From Breznakibacter xylanolyticus (GTDB taxonomy: Bacteria; Bacteroidota; Bacteroidia; Bacteroidales; Marinilabiliaceae), in contig NZ_QKZK01000015.1 of NCBI RefSeq assembly GCF_003254275.1, positions 35,345 to 99,344 on the forward strand: DNA of 64,000 nucleotides. The letters are read 5' to 3'. A model generated the notes under the pieces. The model saw only the letters and a list, made by a program, of their open reading frames with translations. It was not told the origin of the DNA and searched no databases. The translations under genes and the position numbers were made by a program. Shown piece by piece: positions 62,698-64,000 of the stretch; within the stretch, counting starts at the first letter, position 1, and each line of letters begins with the position of its first letter.

Positions 62698-63461
62698 TCG
62701 AGATTGTTGGATTAAGGAAATCATTTGAAGGTCGGATTGTATTGGATGATATTAGTGCGAGTTTTGAAAAAGGTAAAACAAATTTAATTATCGGTCAGAG
62801 TGGCTCTGGTAAAACAGTTTTGATTAAATCGATAGTGGGGCTACATCAAATTGATGATGGTGCAATTTTGTATGATGGAAGAAATTTTATAGGGATGAAT
62901 TCATTGGAGCGAAAAAACATCCGGAAGGAAATCGGGATGTTATTCCAGGGATCAGCGTTGTTTGATTATATGACAGTGGAAGAAAATGTACGATTCCCAT
63001 TGGATATGTTTTCAAATATGAGTTTGTCTGAAAAAGATGAACGGGTCAATTTTTGTTTGAAGAGGGTTAATTTAGAAAATGCAAATCAACGTTATCCTTC
63101 TGAGATTAGTGGCGGTATGCAAAAGCGGGTTGCGATTGCTCGTGCCATTTCTTTAAATCCGCGTTATTTGATTTGTGACGAACCAAATTCAGGTCTTGAT
63201 CCACGAACATCTATTGTAATTGATGAATTGATCCGGGAGATTACCACCGAATATGACATTACCACCATTGTGAATACACATGATATGAATTCGGTGATGG
63301 GAATTGGTGAAAAGATTATATTCTTACATGAGGGAGTGAAGCATTGGGAAGGAACCAAGGATGAAATTTTTGATTCAGACAATGAAGTTTTGAATGATTT
63401 CGTTTTTGCTTCGGAACTATTTAAGAAGATACGGCGGGTGCATTCTCTAGCGAAATGCTAA
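62694..63461 (+). CDS. mlaF: MlaF-family ABC transporter ATPase
   Basis: 255 residues. Walker A is GQSGSGKT (34-41), the Q-loop FQGSALFDYMTVEENV, the signature ISGGMQKRVAIARA, Walker B LICDEPNSGLDP and the H-loop VNTHDM. The start ATG 62694 overlaps the mlaE stop. It powers the MlaE permease. The next gene is not mlaD; instead the putative rRNA promoters follow. Confidence 0.94.
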   Translation: MIEIVGLRKSFEGRIVLDDISASFEKGKTNLIIGQSGSGKTVLIKSIVGLHQIDDGAILYDGRNFIGMNSLERKNIRKEIGMLFQGSALFDYMTVEENVRFPLDMFSNMSLSEKDERVNFCLKRVNLENANQRYPSEISGGMQKRVAIARAISLNPRYLICDEPNSGLDPRTSIVIDELIREITTEYDITTIVNTHDMNSVMGIGEKIIFLHEGVKHWEGTKDEIFDSDNEVLNDFVFASELFKKIRRVHSLAKC

Positions 63462-63717
63462 TGCAAATAAGGAATTCAAAGAATTGATTATCGCTATTCC
63501 AGTTTCCTCTCTCTCGTAACCCCCACGTGCTAAGCCTGAAAACACTATTTAAGCATTTCTTTAGCCAGAAACAGCCCGAATGATTTGGAAAAGCAAAAAA
63601 ATAGCCGTTGTTTTGCATCCGCTTTCAACGGGAAGCCTGCCGACAAGGGATGATGAAAAGGCCGAATAAGGTGACAAAACACCGAAAAACGCCGACCGAA
63701 AAAACTTTGAAAAAAGA

Positions 63718-63750
63718 TTTGGAAGTTAGAAAATAAATCCTTTATCTTTG
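63718..63750 (+). promoter_or_regulatory. Upstream rRNA-type promoter (P1 candidate)
   Basis: TTTG at 63718-63721 and TATCTTTG at 63743-63750 are 21 bases apart. The block TTTGGAAGTT...TTTATCTTTGCAGCC is repeated at 63887. Confidence 0.65.
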
Positions 63751-63886
63751 CAGCCGCAAAAACGGTCACGACGCTCGAACGAGAGCGACACACAGCCGGA
63801 AGACGAAACCATTGAAATACTGATTTTTTTCACTTTTGACCATCGACCTTCACCGGTTTCGGTCACGAAAAAAAAAAGAAAAAACA

Positions 63887-63919
63887 TTTGGAAGTTCAAA
63901 AATAAAGTCTTTATCTTTG
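63887..63919 (+). promoter_or_regulatory. Downstream rRNA-type promoter (P2 candidate)
   Basis: TTTG at 63887-63890 and TATCTTTG at 63912-63919 are again 21 bases apart, with the same flanking words as P1 and an upstream A-tract (63868-63884). The spacing between the two promoters is 169 bases. Confidence 0.65.
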
Positions 63920-64000
63920 CAGCCCGCTTGGGAAGCCAAGCAAAGCGAAAGCAACAAGAAACGATCTTTGAAAATATTGGGAAGTACCTAAATACAAGGT

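Larger units (their letters stand above)
63462..64000 (+). other. Putative rRNA operon leader region
   Basis: 539 bases without a credible protein gene; short frames on the minus strand lack family features. Two strong promoters (63718-63750 and 63887-63919) point to the right. The end CAAGAAACGATCTTTGAAAA (63954-63973) looks like the 16S leader found upstream of Bacteroidota rRNA operons. The 16S rRNA would begin beyond position 64000. Confidence 0.55.

Overview
The window looks like a chromosomal segment of a Bacteroidota bacterium, most likely an anaerobic or facultative member of the Bacteroidales/Marinilabiliales type. The evidence is a type IX secretion/gliding core (porP-gldK-gldL-gldM-gldN), repeated promoters of the Bacteroidota form TTTG/TTG-N19-21-TAnnTTTG, SusB-type GH97 enzymes, a DUF6377 regulator, a propeller-type histidine kinase, and a pyruvate formate-lyase/formate channel module. 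No plasmid, prophage or complete insertion sequence is visible.

Layout. 0-1.4 kb: the tail of a PspC-like protein, two identical tRNA-Glu genes flanking rpsT, a small membrane protein, and two identical tRNA-Asn genes on the minus strand. 1.4-7.7 kb: a PfkB sugar/nucleoside kinase, MutT, TypA/BipA, the yceD-rpmF-fabH cluster and a DUF4268 protein. 8.2-13.9 kb: a 1,100-residue propeller sensor kinase, purD and a polytopic membrane protein. 14-18 kb (minus): an inverting SusB-like GH97 alpha-glucosidase behind a DUF6377 TPR regulator. 18.3-23 kb: a coenzyme A-disulfide reductase with two rhodanese domains (with an FNR-type box upstream), a CoA-binding protein and a TonB-dependent receptor. 23.1-31.3 kb: rplM-rpsI-rpsB-tsf, pyrH, a YfhO-like protein and a C-terminal processing protease. 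31.6-35.8 kb: pflB-pflA-focA for anaerobic formate production and export, with a perfect palindrome inside the promoter. 35.9-46.3 kb: a GC-rich glycan-degradation region (GH95, esterase, GH43, retaining GH97) with a methylpurine glycosylase and two unknowns. 46.3-50.8 kb (minus): radA, a heptose-phosphate adenylyltransferase and PBP1A. 51-60.8 kb: topA, an arginase-fold pseudoenzyme, porP and gldKLMN in one direction with short gaps. 60.8-63.5 kb: mannose-1-phosphate guanylyltransferase and an MlaE/MlaF lipid ABC transporter. 63.6-64 kb: two near-duplicate strong promoters that look like rRNA operon P1/P2, with the 16S gene presumably just outside the window.

The least explained structure is the 1.06-kb non-genic stretch at 41.3-42.36 kb. 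It holds a 165-bp long inverted element and then about 22 consecutive diverged units kept in an exact 21-bp register, two helical turns each, ending in a 21-bp perfect hairpin. Other points worth a second look are the metal-ligand-less arginase homologue between topA and the T9SS genes, the tandem rhodanese fusion with one dead domain, the two mechanistic classes of GH97 in one window, and the pflB operator-like palindrome. All functions are inferred from reading the sequence; no database search was run.
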